Source of the DNA: Vibrio gazogenes
GTDB taxonomy: Bacteria > Pseudomonadota > Gammaproteobacteria > Enterobacterales > Vibrionaceae
Reading direction: 5' to 3'
DNA length: 64,000 nt
Assembly (NCBI RefSeq): GCF_023920225.1
Contig: NZ_CP092587.1
Location: forward strand, 372,001 to 436,000
How positions within the stretch are numbered: position 1 is the stretch's first letter; every line of letters starts with the position of its first letter. Below, piece after piece: positions 1-8,648 of the stretch. The position numbers were made by a program, and so were the translations under genes. The notes beneath the pieces are model-generated. The model ran no database searches. It saw only the letters and a program-made list of their open reading frames with translations, and had not been told where the DNA came from.

Positions 1-99
1 ATTGAAACGCCCTTTGGGATGGCTTGGATCTATTTTTATCAGGATGTCTCTAAGTTAAGTCAGGTAATTGCATCCGGAGATTGGTGTCAGCGGATCTGA
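1..99 (+). CDS. ytfP: C-terminal end of a YtfP-type gamma-glutamylcyclotransferase-fold protein (partial)
   Basis: The window opens inside a reading frame of 32 codons that ends at a TGA at 97-99. The residues (IETPFG-AWIYFYQ, then SGDW near the end) match the conserved C-terminus of YtfP, a small protein of the gamma-glutamylcyclotransferase (GGCT/AIG2) fold. YtfP lies next to ppa in vibrios, which supports the call. The catalytic part is outside the window, so activity cannot be judged. The gene converges on ppa. Confidence 0.75.
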   Translation: METPFGMAWIYFYQDVSKLSQVIASGDWCQRI

Positions 100-134
100 G
101 TTCATTGCACAATCAGCTTCTATCTTCATATAAA

Positions 135-165
135 GAAAAAGGAGAGATAAAAATCTCTCCTTATG
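135..165 (-). terminator. Rho-independent terminator of ppa, probably bidirectional
   Basis: A perfect 10-bp stem (139-148 with 153-162) and an AAAA loop are followed on the minus strand by a T-rich run. It lies between the convergent ytfP and ppa genes and probably serves ppa. Confidence 0.8.
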
Positions 166-185
166 CTTCTCAGTCAACAGACGAA

Positions 186-716
186 TTATTTGTTTTGTGC
201 GCGCTCATAAGAGGATTGGATCTCTGCGCGAGCTGATGCTGCATCTTCCCAGCCATCAACTTTTACCCATTTGCCTGATTCAAGCTCTTTATAGCGCTCG
301 AAGAAATGTTTGATTTGTGCTTTCAGCAACTCAGGCAGATCATTGACATCTTGAATATGGTCATATTCTTTGGTCAGTTTTGAGTGAGGCACGGCAACAA
401 CTTTTGCATCTTCACCGGATTCATCCGTCATTTTCAGTACACCGACAGGACGGCAGCGAATGACTGCACCGGGAACCAGCGGATAAGGTGTCGGAACCAG
501 CACGTCAACCGGGTCACCATCCAAAGAAAGCGTATTGTTTACATAACCGTAGTTACATGGGTAGAACATTGGTGTAGACATGAAGCGGTCTACAAATACA
601 GCACCAGACTCTTTGTCTACTTCATATTTGATTGGATCAGCATTCGCCGGGATTTCAATGACGACATAGATATCATCAGGCAGAGATTTACCTGCTGGTA
701 CGTTATTCAAACTCAT
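186..716 (-). CDS. ppa: Inorganic pyrophosphatase, family I
   Basis: This soluble cytoplasmic enzyme hydrolyses pyrophosphate to two phosphates and so pulls nucleic-acid, protein and lipid synthesis forward. The 176-residue product has the usual length of the hexameric bacterial family I enzyme. The metal-binding DGDPVDVLV signature is at residues 66-74, with its three aspartates intact, and the YPCNYGYV stretch precedes it. The ATG is preceded by AAGGAAT. It is a single gene with its own terminator, downstream of and parallel to fbp. Confidence 0.97.
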   Translation of the reverse strand: MSLNNVPAGKSLPDDIYVVIEIPANADPIKYEVDKESGAVFVDRFMSTPMFYPCNYGYVNNTLSLDGDPVDVLVPTPYPLVPGAVIRCRPVGVLKMTDESGEDAKVVAVPHSKLTKEYDHIQDVNDLPELLKAQIKHFFERYKELESGKWVKVDGWEDAASARAEIQSSYERAQNK

Positions 717-814
717 GAATGTATTCCTTACTGTTTAGCGGACGTTTTGAAGCGCCTATTATTATTCACTTCACCGTTGAACGCAAAAAGTGTTGATCAC
801 TGAACCGTGATGGG

Positions 815-841
815 ACAAGAAAAAGCGCCCGGAGGCGCTTT
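815..841 (-). terminator. Rho-independent terminator of fbp
   Basis: An 8-bp GC-rich stem (AAAGCGCC, 822-829, with GGCGCTTT, 834-841) and a CGGA loop are followed on the minus strand by TTTTTCTTG. It lies just past the fbp stop codon. Confidence 0.8.
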
Positions 842-851
842 ACAGAGAGAT

Positions 852-1865
852 TTAATCGTCTTGATGGGCTTCCAGAAACGCTTGGAGTTTGGTGACCATG
901 TTTTTTGAACCGACAAAAAACGGTACACGCTGGTGTAGCTCTTGCGGGTTAAGGTCAAGAATCCGGTTGGGGCCATCAGTGGCAATACCGCCGGCTTGCT
1001 CCATCAGGAACGCCATGGGATTACATTCGTACAGTAGGCGGAGTTTACCTTGTGGGTGACTGAGTGTACTTGGATACAGGTAAATACCGCCTTTGAGGAG
1101 GTTACGGTGAAAATCCGCAACCAGCGATCCGATATAGCGTGACGTGTAGGGACGATTATCTTCCGGCACGTTTTCCTGACAGTGTTTAATATATTTTTTC
1201 ACCCCGGTCGGGAAACGAATGTAGTTCCCTTCGTTAATCGAATAGATTCTGCCATCTTCCGGAATCATCATGTTTTCATGGGAGAGACAGAAGGTGCCTA
1301 ACGACGGATCGTAAGTAAACCCATTGACGCCATTGCCGGTGGTGTATACCAGCATTGTGGAAGATCCATAAATGACGTATCCGGCTGCGACCTGTTTATG
1401 ACCCGGTTGCAGAAAGTCTTCCGCTGTCGGAGTGGTACCAATCGGAGAGACACGGTGGTAAATCGAGAAAATGGTTCCGACCGACACATTCACATCAATA
1501 TTGGTTGAGCCGTCAAGCGGGTCCATCAACACGACATACTTAGCATTCTTATTCAATTCTTTATTGAATATGATCGCTTCGTCTTCTTCTTCACTGGCGA
1601 CACCGCAGACCTGGTCTCTGGCTTCAAGTGCTGCTTTAAACTTCTCATTGGCGTAAACATCGAGTTTTTGCTGATCTTCGCCCTGAATATTTTCTGTACC
1701 GACAGCCCCGGTAATATCGACGAGTCCCGCTTTGTTGATTTCACGGTTTACGATTTTTGCTGCCAAACGTATCGAAGCAAGAAGGGAAGAGAGCTCTCCG
1801 CTTGCGTGAGGAAAATCAGTTTGTTTCTCAACAATGAATTCTCCTAAGGTTCTCATCTCTGACAT
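852..1865 (-). CDS. fbp: Fructose-1,6-bisphosphatase class I
   Basis: The enzyme removes the 1-phosphate of fructose-1,6-bisphosphate, the committed step of gluconeogenesis, in the cytoplasm. The 337-residue product carries the metal- and phosphate-binding DPLDGSTN motif at residues 115-122 and the upstream acidic EEEDE patch near 92-96. An upstream in-frame extension of 21 residues is possible. I chose the ATG at 1865 ([10 protein letters not shown]) because AAGGA lies at a proper distance before it and it gives the normal family length. The gene is divergent from mpl and has its own terminator. Confidence 0.96.
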   Translation of the reverse strand: MSEMRTLGEFIVEKQTDFPHASGELSSLLASIRLAAKIVNREINKAGLVDITGAVGTENIQGEDQQKLDVYANEKFKAALEARDQVCGVASEEEDEAIIFNKELNKNAKYVVLMDPLDGSTNIDVNVSVGTIFSIYHRVSPIGTTPTAEDFLQPGHKQVAAGYVIYGSSTMLVYTTGNGVNGFTYDPSLGTFCLSHENMMIPEDGRIYSINEGNYIRFPTGVKKYIKHCQENVPEDNRPYTSRYIGSLVADFHRNLLKGGIYLYPSTLSHPQGKLRLLYECNPMAFLMEQAGGIATDGPNRILDLNPQELHQRVPFFVGSKNMVTKLQAFLEAHQDD

Positions 1866-2169
1866 GTTATTTCCTTGAAAAGCAATCATGAATACTTGCC
1901 ATTCGTCTGAAAGACAGCAAATTGGCATTATGCAAATGGGCGATGGATGCCCTTTAAATAAGATTCTATGATCCGGATCTTATTTAAGGTAATAAAGTAA
2001 CTGACCTAGATCTCATTTTTCATACAAGATGGCGACAAGCGTGAATCCTGCCAGACTGAGGGTAAAATCTCTGTCGGATTGTTGATTTCCGGCTCGCTTT
2101 TATGATGTGAATCATGATAATGAAGGGCAGTAAGATGAGCGAAAATCAGAGCAGAGGACTGAGGGATTC

Positions 2170-3534
2170 ATGCACATACATATACTCGGAATTTGTGGCA
2201 CATTTATGGGTGGCGTCGCGACGCTGGCTCGTCAGATGGGACATCGGGTCACCGGTTCCGATGCCAATGTTTATCCACCAATGAGCACGTTGCTGGAATC
2301 TCAAGGCATTGAAATTATAGAGGGTTTTGATGTCGAACAACTCAATCCTCGGCCGGATTTAGTGGTGATCGGTAATGCACTGAGTCGGGGGAATCCCTGT
2401 GTCGAGTATGTCCTCAATCATCGTCTGCCCTATACATCCGGACCACAGTGGTTGAGTGAGTTTTTGCTGCGGGAACGATGGGTACTGGCGGTGGCTGGAA
2501 CACATGGTAAAACCACGACTGCCAGTATGTTGAGCTGGATACTGGAATATTGTGGTTATCAGCCCGGTTTTCTAGTCGGTGGTGTGCTCGGTAACTTCGG
2601 CATTTCTGCCAGACTGGGTGAAAGTGACTTTTTTGTCGTCGAAGCCGATGAATATGACAGTGCTTTTTTCGATAAGCGATCTAAGTTTGTTCACTACCAT
2701 CCGAATACGCTGATCCTGAACAATTTAGAGTTCGATCATGCTGATATCTTTGACGATCTTGAGGCAATTAAGAAACAATTTCATCATTTGGTTCGGACGG
2801 TTCCCGGCATTGGTCGTATCCTTTCTCCCCAAAATGATACTGCTTTAAATGATGTTTTGGCACAAGGTTGCTGGAGCGAGCAAGAACTTTGCGGTGAGAA
2901 TGCAAACTGGAATGCAACAAAATTAGAAAAAGATGGATCTTCATTCCAGATTTTATTAAATGGGGAGACAGTTGGCACCGTGTCATGGGATTTGATCGGG
3001 GATCATAATGTGCATAACGCTATCATGGCTGTTGCGGCTGCCCGCCATGTCGGTGTTGTTCCGGAGATGGCTTGTGAAGCGTTGGGGCAGTTTATTAACA
3101 CCAAGCGTCGTCTGGAACTGCGTGGTGAGGTACATGGTGTGACGGTTTATGATGATTTTGCTCATCATCCGACAGCCATCCAACAAACCTTAGCAGGGCT
3201 ACGAGCAAAAGTCGGTTCACAGCGGATTATCGCGGTATTGGAACCTCGCTCGGCAACCATGAAAATGGGCGTGCATAAGCAGGTTCTGGCCGATGCCTTG
3301 GCTCAGGCGGATATGGTATTCCTTTACCAGCCGGAAGAACTGACATGGCCGGTTGCTGATGTGGTTGCACAATGTCACCAGCCGGGCTATGTGGCCGATG
3401 AGATTGATGCTTTAGTACAACAAGTGGTTCAGGTTGTGCATCCCGGAGATTCAATTTTGGTGATGAGCAATGGTGGTTTCGGCGGTATTCATGACAAACT
3501 GCTGTTGCAATTGGAGAGAGGCTATCATGCGTGA
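2170..3534 (+). CDS. mpl: UDP-N-acetylmuramate:L-Ala-gamma-D-Glu-meso-DAP ligase (murein tripeptide recycling)
   Basis: Mpl joins the recycled tripeptide L-Ala-gamma-D-Glu-meso-diaminopimelate to UDP-MurNAc, returning cell-wall peptide to peptidoglycan synthesis. The 454-residue protein has the three-domain Mur ligase layout: an N-terminal UDP-binding Rossmann start ([11 protein letters not shown]), the ATP P-loop GTHGKTT at 110-116, and the conserved YDDFAHHP segment in the C-terminal half. GAGGG precedes the ATG. The last codons overlap the start of ubiX, so the two genes are probably co-translated. The gene is divergent from fbp. Confidence 0.96.
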   Translation: MHIHILGICGTFMGGVATLARQMGHRVTGSDANVYPPMSTLLESQGIEIIEGFDVEQLNPRPDLVVIGNALSRGNPCVEYVLNHRLPYTSGPQWLSEFLLRERWVLAVAGTHGKTTTASMLSWILEYCGYQPGFLVGGVLGNFGISARLGESDFFVVEADEYDSAFFDKRSKFVHYHPNTLILNNLEFDHADIFDDLEAIKKQFHHLVRTVPGIGRILSPQNDTALNDVLAQGCWSEQELCGENANWNATKLEKDGSSFQILLNGETVGTVSWDLIGDHNVHNAIMAVAAARHVGVVPEMACEALGQFINTKRRLELRGEVHGVTVYDDFAHHPTAIQQTLAGLRAKVGSQRIIAVLEPRSATMKMGVHKQVLADALAQADMVFLYQPEELTWPVADVVAQCHQPGYVADEIDALVQQVVQVVHPGDSILVMSNGGFGGIHDKLLLQLERGYHA

Positions 3535-4150
3535 TCTTCAGCAAGAAAAAGCCATCACACTCGCTTGGACGGGGGCTTCCGGTGCGCCTTACGGATTACG
3601 TTTGCTTCAGCATTTGTTAGCTGCGGATTATCAAGTTTATCTGCTTATCTCGTCAGCGGCGAGAGTGGTACTGGCGACGGAGCATGGTTTGAAGCTTTCC
3701 GCAGCACCGGACAAAGCCCACCAGACCTTGGTTGAGCATCTTCAATGTCGTCATGAGCAATTGATTGTGTGTGGCAAAGAAGATTGGTTTTCTCCGGTTG
3801 CTTCCGGTTCGTCAGCACCAAAACAGATGGTGGTTTGTCCTTGTTCAGCCGGCAGTGTGGCTTCGATTGCTTATGGCATGTCTGATAATTTGATTGAGCG
3901 CGCGGCAGATGTGGTCATCAAAGAAAAAGGACAGCTGTTGCTAGTGGTACGGGAAACGCCTTTTTCAACCATACACTTAGAAAATATGTTGAAGCTGTCT
4001 CAGGCTGGCGTGACCATCATGCCGGCTGCGCCCGGATTTTACCATCAGCCAGCGTCGATCGATGATCTCGTCGATTTTATGGTTGCGCGGATTCTTGACC
4101 ATCTGGGGATCGAGCAGACTGTGGTACCACGCTGGGGGTATCAGCACTGA
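3527..4150 (+). CDS. ubiX: Flavin prenyltransferase UbiX
   Basis: UbiX attaches a dimethylallyl group to FMN, making the prenylated flavin cofactor used by the decarboxylase UbiD in ubiquinone synthesis. The 207-residue protein has the flavoprotein start [16 protein letters not shown], the MVVCPCS-GS--SIAYG stretch, and the late RETPFS--HLENM motif of the family. I chose the ATG at 3527, inside the last codons of mpl (ending 3534), because GGAGAGAGG lies just upstream. A longer frame beginning at 3470 lies wholly inside mpl and is unlikely. Confidence 0.93.
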   Translation: MRDLQQEKAITLAWTGASGAPYGLRLLQHLLAADYQVYLLISSAARVVLATEHGLKLSAAPDKAHQTLVEHLQCRHEQLIVCGKEDWFSPVASGSSAPKQMVVCPCSAGSVASIAYGMSDNLIERAADVVIKEKGQLLLVVRETPFSTIHLENMLKLSQAGVTIMPAAPGFYHQPASIDDLVDFMVARILDHLGIEQTVVPRWGYQH

Positions 4151-4194
4151 ATCATCAGTAGCACATTGATTCAATTCACAGTAAAATCATCCGC

Positions 4195-4316
4195 ACTCAT
4201 CGGGGAGCTTCCATGACACATTAACCGATTCGGTATTTTGTCATGGTGCTGAGATTGGGCCATTGCCCAGAACCCGCAACGACCTGAACCAGATAATGCT
4301 GGCGTAGGAATTGAGT
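4195..4316 (+). promoter_or_regulatory. TPP (THI-element) riboswitch upstream of thiBPQ
   Basis: The hallmark TPP aptamer blocks occur in order: CGGGGAGC at 4201-4208, GCTGAGA near 4248, ACCCG near 4272, GACCTGAACCAGATAATGCT at 4281-4300, and GCGTAGGAA ending at 4310. The closing P1 helix pairs ACTCA at 4195-4199 with TGAGT at 4312-4316. The aptamer sits directly before the thiamine ABC transporter operon, as in many proteobacteria, so thiamine pyrophosphate would shut off uptake. Confidence 0.95.
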
Positions 4317-4353
4317 TTGGTCTGCCCTCTGAGGCCTGCCTCAACCCTGTGCC

Positions 4354-4375
4354 GCTCGTATCAAGGAGAGCGAGC
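4354..4375 (+). promoter_or_regulatory. Hairpin holding the thiB ribosome-binding site in its loop
   Basis: GCTCG at 4354-4358 can pair with CGAGC at 4371-4375, leaving the Shine-Dalgarno AAGGAG (4363-4368) in the loop. A short GAGGC/GCCTC hairpin (4331-4342) lies between it and the aptamer. This is a plausible expression platform for translational control by the TPP riboswitch. The alternative fold with the aptamer has not been worked out. Confidence 0.45.
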
Positions 4376-4376
4376 C

Positions 4377-5393
4377 GTGACAATGAACAATTCCAAAGCC
4401 TCGATTTATGCAGGCATCTTCATCTTGAGTTTAACCACTGGCGTGGTACAGGCTCAGTCCCCTGAACTGACCGTGTATACCTATGATTCTTTCACCTCGG
4501 AATGGGGCCCCGGACCTGCGATTAAGCAAGCATTTGAGGCACATTGCCAGTGCAAGCTGAATTACGTCGCACTCGATGACGGGGTCTCGATTCTCAACCG
4601 TCTGCGCCTTGAGGGAAGTCATAGTCAGGCGGATATTGTTCTGGGGCTGGATGACAGCCTGATGGCAGAAGCGAAACAGACCGGTCTGTTAGCGAAGCAT
4701 CATGTCGATACCGCAGCGTTAACATTGCCCAATGGATGGCATGATGATGTTTTTGTCCCTTACGATTATGGTTATTTTGCCTTTGTCTATCGTCAGGATT
4801 TACTACCTAACCCGCCCAAGAGTCTCAAAGCACTGGTTGAGCAGTCACCTGAGCTGAAAATCATCTATCAGGATCCCCGAACATCAACACCCGGTCAGGG
4901 GCTTTTGTTGTGGATGAAATCCGTCTACGGTGATCAGGCTGCTCAGGCTTGGCAACAACTGGCGAAGAAAACGGTCACGGTGACCAAAGGTTGGTCTGAA
5001 GCCTACTCGATGTTTCTGAAAGGTGAGTCGGATATGGTTCTGTCGTACACCACCTCACCAGCGTATCATCAGATTGCTGAACAGGATGATCGATATGCTG
5101 CGGCTGAATTTTCGGAAGGGCATTACATGCAGGTCGAAGTGGCTGCGAAGTTAGCAGGGAGTCCGCATCAGGCGCTTGCCGATCAGTTTATGCAGTTTAT
5201 GTTGAGTGATGAATTCCAGTCAGTCATCCCGACGACGAACTGGATGTATCCGGTGACTTCGGTCACGCTGCCGGACGCTTTCCGTCACTTATCTGTACCG
5301 GAAAAAACATTGCGGTTTTCGGCAACGGAAGTTGCTAAAAACCGGAGACATTGGATTCGTGAATGGCAAACAGCACTCACACAGGCTCGGTAG
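4377..5393 (+). CDS. thiB: Thiamine ABC transporter, periplasmic binding protein
   Basis: ThiB (TbpA) captures thiamine and its phosphates in the periplasm and hands them to ThiPQ. The start codon is uncertain. GTG at 4377 lies 8 nt after AAGGAG, whereas ATG at 4383 lies 14 nt after it, so I list the GTG; the difference is two residues. The N-terminus is a Sec signal peptide (hydrophobic GIFILSLTTGVV, likely cut after VQA). The mature part begins ELTVYTYDSFTSEWGPG, typical of this binding-protein family, and the total of about 336-338 residues is normal. The end overlaps thiP by 31 nt. Confidence 0.95.
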   Translation: MTMNNSKASIYAGIFILSLTTGVVQAQSPELTVYTYDSFTSEWGPGPAIKQAFEAHCQCKLNYVALDDGVSILNRLRLEGSHSQADIVLGLDDSLMAEAKQTGLLAKHHVDTAALTLPNGWHDDVFVPYDYGYFAFVYRQDLLPNPPKSLKALVEQSPELKIIYQDPRTSTPGQGLLLWMKSVYGDQAAQAWQQLAKKTVTVTKGWSEAYSMFLKGESDMVLSYTTSPAYHQIAEQDDRYAAAEFSEGHYMQVEVAAKLAGSPHQALADQFMQFMLSDEFQSVIPTTNWMYPVTSVTLPDAFRHLSVPEKTLRFSATEVAKNRRHWIREWQTALTQAR

Positions 5394-7006
5394 CAGCGAC
5401 TGTGATTATTCAACGCGCTCCCCGCATCGGGCTTTGGGTCGCCACTGGGGTGGTGATCTTTATTCTCAGTGCGTTCGGGGCATTGCTGGTTCATGCATCC
5501 GGGCTTGAACTGACCGCGGTACTGAGTGATCCGTATTATCTCCATGTCACGCGGTTCAGTTTTTATCAGGCATTGCTATCCACTTTGTTGAGTGTGATTC
5601 CGGCCATTCCGGTTGCCTTGGCGTTGCACCGTCGTGCATTTCCCGGCCGCAACTTGCTGATCAAGTTATTTTCGACCACGCTGGTGATGCCGGTGTTAGT
5701 CGGGGTATTTGGTTTACTGGCAATTTATGGACGCAGCGGTTTTTTAGCCAGTGTACTGCATACACTACATCTGGATTTCAGCTTTTCAGTCTACGGCCTG
5801 AATGGCATCTTACTGGCTCATGTGTTTTTTAATCTGCCTTATGCCAGCCGACTGTTTTTACACTCTTTGGAAATGATCCCGAGAGAGCAGACCTTATTAG
5901 CCTGTCATCTGGGAATGACCCCGTGGCAAATATTTCGTTATGTTCACTGGCCGCGGATTCGTCAGCAGATACCTCATGTGGCCGGATTGGTCTTCATGTT
6001 GTGTTTTACCAGCTTTGCCACAGTGATGGCCTTGGGTGGCGGTCCGCAGTCTACGACGATCGAATTGGCTATCTATCAGGCGATTAAGTTTGATTTTGAT
6101 CTTCGTGCCGGTGCCATACTGGCGCTATGGCAAATGTTACTGTGTGGTTTGTTGGCTTTCATACTACAAAGCATCACGAAAACCATCAATGTGGGAAGTC
6201 AGGGCGACTCTCCCCGTCAGCCTTTATTCCGCGATAGTGGTCTGGCGCGTTACTGGGATTGTGGATGGATTGTTTGTTGTGGCTTGTTGGTGCTACCGCC
6301 GCTGGTGATGGTGCTTATTTCCGGAGTCAATTCACATTTGTGGCCTGTGCTGAGTGGTGCGGGGTTTTGGCAGGCGCTTGCCAGCTCTTTACGCGTTGCC
6401 GGTGTCGCCGGTTCACTCGCTCTGGCGGCCGGCATCGGCGTCTTGCTGACGAGTCGGAGCTGGCGACTGAACCGTCAGGGACGACGTGCCGATATACTGG
6501 AAACAGTCGGCATGATGGTTTTGGTCACACCGGGCTTGGTGATTAGTACCGGACTGTTTCTGCTGTTACGTGTGTTTACCAATGCGTTTGACTTTGCCTA
6601 TGGGGTCGTCGTGGCCGTCAACGCGATGATGGCTTTACCTTATGTGATTAAAACCCTGCAACAACCGTTGTGGATGTTAGCGCAGCAATATCAGTCTCTG
6701 TGTGACAGTCTGGGAATGCGGGGATGGCGTCGCCTTTGGCTGGTGGAGTGGCGTGCCGTGCGAAAACCGATCATTCATGCGTGGGTGATCAGCTTTTTGG
6801 TGGCGATGGGGGATTTAAGTGCCATTGCGTTATTCGGCAGCCAAGAGTTCAGAACCTTGCCGCTTTATCTTTATCAGTTATTGGGAAGTTATCAGATGGA
6901 ATCGGCTGCGGTTGTGGCAAGTTGTTTATTGCTGATCAGTCTCGGATGCTTTTTCGTTGTAGAGCGTCTGTTCCGGCGCGGGGAGTATATCAATGCTGAC
7001 ACTTGA
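5363..7006 (+). CDS. thiP: Thiamine ABC transporter, fused two-domain permease
   Basis: ThiP is the inner-membrane channel of the thiamine importer. The 547-residue protein is strongly hydrophobic and consists of two homologous permease halves, about residues 50-285 and 310-540, each with the cytoplasmic coupling-helix region (LGMTPWQIFRYVHWPRIR in the first, LGMRGWRRLWLVEWRAVR in the second). The start lies inside thiB and the end overlaps thiQ by 14 nt, so the three genes form one tightly coupled operon under the TPP riboswitch. A single fused permease is normal for thiamine transporters. Confidence 0.95.
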   Translation: MANSTHTGSVAATVIIQRAPRIGLWVATGVVIFILSAFGALLVHASGLELTAVLSDPYYLHVTRFSFYQALLSTLLSVIPAIPVALALHRRAFPGRNLLIKLFSTTLVMPVLVGVFGLLAIYGRSGFLASVLHTLHLDFSFSVYGLNGILLAHVFFNLPYASRLFLHSLEMIPREQTLLACHLGMTPWQIFRYVHWPRIRQQIPHVAGLVFMLCFTSFATVMALGGGPQSTTIELAIYQAIKFDFDLRAGAILALWQMLLCGLLAFILQSITKTINVGSQGDSPRQPLFRDSGLARYWDCGWIVCCGLLVLPPLVMVLISGVNSHLWPVLSGAGFWQALASSLRVAGVAGSLALAAGIGVLLTSRSWRLNRQGRRADILETVGMMVLVTPGLVISTGLFLLLRVFTNAFDFAYGVVVAVNAMMALPYVIKTLQQPLWMLAQQYQSLCDSLGMRGWRRLWLVEWRAVRKPIIHAWVISFLVAMGDLSAIALFGSQEFRTLPLYLYQLLGSYQMESAAVVASCLLLISLGCFFVVERLFRRGEYINADT

Positions 7007-7700
7007 TCAGGTGCGTTATGAATATCAGCAAGAGTGGTTTGATTTCTCGCTCTCGGTGTCTCAAGGCAGTATTTGGGCTTTGATGGGGCCGAGCGGTGCC
7101 GGGAAATCGACGTTGTTAAGTCTGGTCGCCGGTTTTATTGTTCCGAAGTCCGGTGATATTCGGGTCAATGATCAGTCTGTGTTGTCGTTGCCACCGTATG
7201 AGCGCCCATTCTCGATGCTGTTTCAGGAACACAACCTTTTTCCTCACTTGTCTGTGCGTGACAATATCGGATTGGGGTTACACCCCGGGTTAAAACTGAC
7301 GCGTCAAGACTGGGATAAAGTCGTCCATGCGGCGCATCAAGTGGGTATCGAAACGCTGTTAGATCGACGGCCGGCGCAGTTGTCCGGCGGGCAAAGACAG
7401 CGCGTCGCACTGGCACGTTGTTTTGTGCAGGAACGTTCACACTGGTTGCTGGATGAACCTTTTTCAGCATTGGATCCGATTTTACGAGCAGATATGCTGG
7501 CCTTGGTCAGACGCTTGGCCAACGAGCGGCATATCTCAGTTTTGATGGTCACCCATCATGTCAGTGATGCGAAGAATATGGCCAGTCATTTTGCTTATAT
7601 CGATGAGAATCATATACAGGTGACGGGGGGCATTGAGTCGTTGAGTGAATCGCATTCAAATGCGTCGCTGAATGCATTTATCCGCGCAGGAAATGGCTAG
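6993..7700 (+). CDS. thiQ: Thiamine ABC transporter, ATP-binding subunit
   Basis: ThiQ is the cytoplasmic ATPase that drives thiamine import through ThiP. The 235-residue product has the Walker A motif GPSGAGKST near residue 31, the Q-loop FQEHNLFPHL, the ABC signature LSGGQRQRV, and a Walker B/D-loop region LLDEPFSALDP. The TAG stop is formed exactly at the left end of the folded element at 7698-7965: TA belongs to the flank and G to the first base of the terminal inverted repeat. The native C-terminus may therefore have been trimmed or altered slightly. All catalytic motifs are intact. Confidence 0.95.
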   Translation: MLTLDQVRYEYQQEWFDFSLSVSQGSIWALMGPSGAGKSTLLSLVAGFIVPKSGDIRVNDQSVLSLPPYERPFSMLFQEHNLFPHLSVRDNIGLGLHPGLKLTRQDWDKVVHAAHQVGIETLLDRRPAQLSGGQRQRVALARCFVQERSHWLLDEPFSALDPILRADMLALVRRLANERHISVLMVTHHVSDAKNMASHFAYIDENHIQVTGGIESLSESHSNASLNAFIRAGNG

Positions 7701-7965
7701 GGGCTGTTGACCCTTCGTGATGGTTTTTGCAGCAATTTGTCGTGCATTTAGTCAAGGCAGGTCATGTGAAGTGTAGCGCTCTACATGAACCATGACCTAA
7801 CGCTGGATAAATGAGCGACAAATGCTGCCCAGAGGGTTCATCTGAACGTGTCTTGCTCTTTGTTGCGGGTCATTTGCTTAGGATAGCTAAGCGGCATGCC
7901 CCGCGCCGCGATCAATACCCGTTCAGATTGAACAAAATTTAACCACGAAAGGTCAGCAGCCCCTA
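7698..7965. mobile_element. MITE-like folded element of about 264 bp with terminal inverted repeats and TA flanks
   Basis: The ends 7700-7719 and 7944-7963 are inverted repeats matching at 18 of 20 positions (GGGGCTG-TGACC-TTCGTG), each flanked outward by TA. Inside are two large imperfect stem-loops. The first is 7729-7828, whose base pairs GCAGCAATTTGTCG with the complement of CGACAAATGCTGC and which ends in a TGTAG/CTACA tip. The second is about 7836-7933, whose base pairs GTTCATCTGAAC with GTTCAGATTGAAC and which has an inner GCTTAG/CTAAGC hairpin. No ORF of useful size is present. TA flanks and terminal repeats suggest a non-autonomous element moved by a TA-targeting transposase, but a structured repeat of another kind is possible. 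I did not see a second copy in the window. Confidence 0.65.
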
Positions 7966-8011
7966 ACGATAGCGTCATGCCTTCATCAGGACATGACGCC
8001 TCGAATGGTCA

Positions 8012-8539
8012 TTATTGTGGCGCTTCTTCTAACGTTTTCAGCAGTTGAAAAATCTCTCGGGCAGCTTTTGATGATTTTCCGCTCTGTTGTTCTTTCTTTG
8101 CCTGACGAACCAGATGACGGAGTTGTTGGCGGTCGACTTCAGGATATTTTTCAATGACGGCATTGATCGCGGTGTCACCTTCCTCAATCAATTGATCCCG
8201 CTGCTGTTCCAGACGATGGAACGCAGCAGTTGCCTGTGCATGTTTGTTCCGGTATTTGTCCAATGCAGCCTGAATCGGTTCTACATCGATATGACGCATC
8301 AAACGGCCAATGTACTGAAGTTGTCGTCTTTTTGCTTCATTCTTAAAGCGTTGCGCATCTTCGATTGCCTCGGCAAGATCCGCGGGTAACGGGAACTTTT
8401 CCAAAGCGGCCGGCTTGAGTTCAACCAGCGCTTCCCCGAGTTGTTGCAACTCAATCATGTCATTTTTCATTTCGGTTTTACTGACCCAAATGATCTCTTC
8501 TTCTTCTTCCCAGGGAGCTTTTTGATTTTTGCGCGCCAT
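8012..8539 (-). CDS. darP: Ribosome-associated protein YjgA / DarP (50S maturation factor)
   Basis: The 175-residue, highly charged, mostly helical protein matches the YjgA (DUF615) family, recently renamed DarP, which acts in late 50S ribosomal subunit assembly. Recognisable parts are the acidic start with [15 protein letters not shown], the [15 protein letters not shown] segment, and [12 protein letters not shown] in the middle. The family is usually about 175-185 residues. It is divergent from pmbA, the standard arrangement in gammaproteobacteria. Confidence 0.9.
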   Translation of the reverse strand: MARKNQKAPWEEEEEIIWVSKTEMKNDMIELQQLGEALVELKPAALEKFPLPADLAEAIEDAQRFKNEAKRRQLQYIGRLMRHIDVEPIQAALDKYRNKHAQATAAFHRLEQQRDQLIEEGDTAINAVIEKYPEVDRQQLRHLVRQAKKEQQSGKSSKAAREIFQLLKTLEEAPQ

Positions 8540-8648
8540 AGTCTCTAACTTATCTGCTTATCAATGTCCGTTATTTTAGCAAGAATCGTGGGGAGAACGA
8601 GCATTTCTTGTTATGCTATCGAAATAGTTTCAAGAAGAGACATCAGTT

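Noticed and set aside
384..803. A 139-codon plus-strand frame over ppa
   Set aside because: It lies antisense to the strongly conserved ppa gene and resembles nothing.
7698..7965. The folded element as an integron attC (VCR) site
   Set aside because: It lacks the attC core sites and the usual VCR arms, lies next to a housekeeping operon and has TA-flanked terminal inverted repeats instead.
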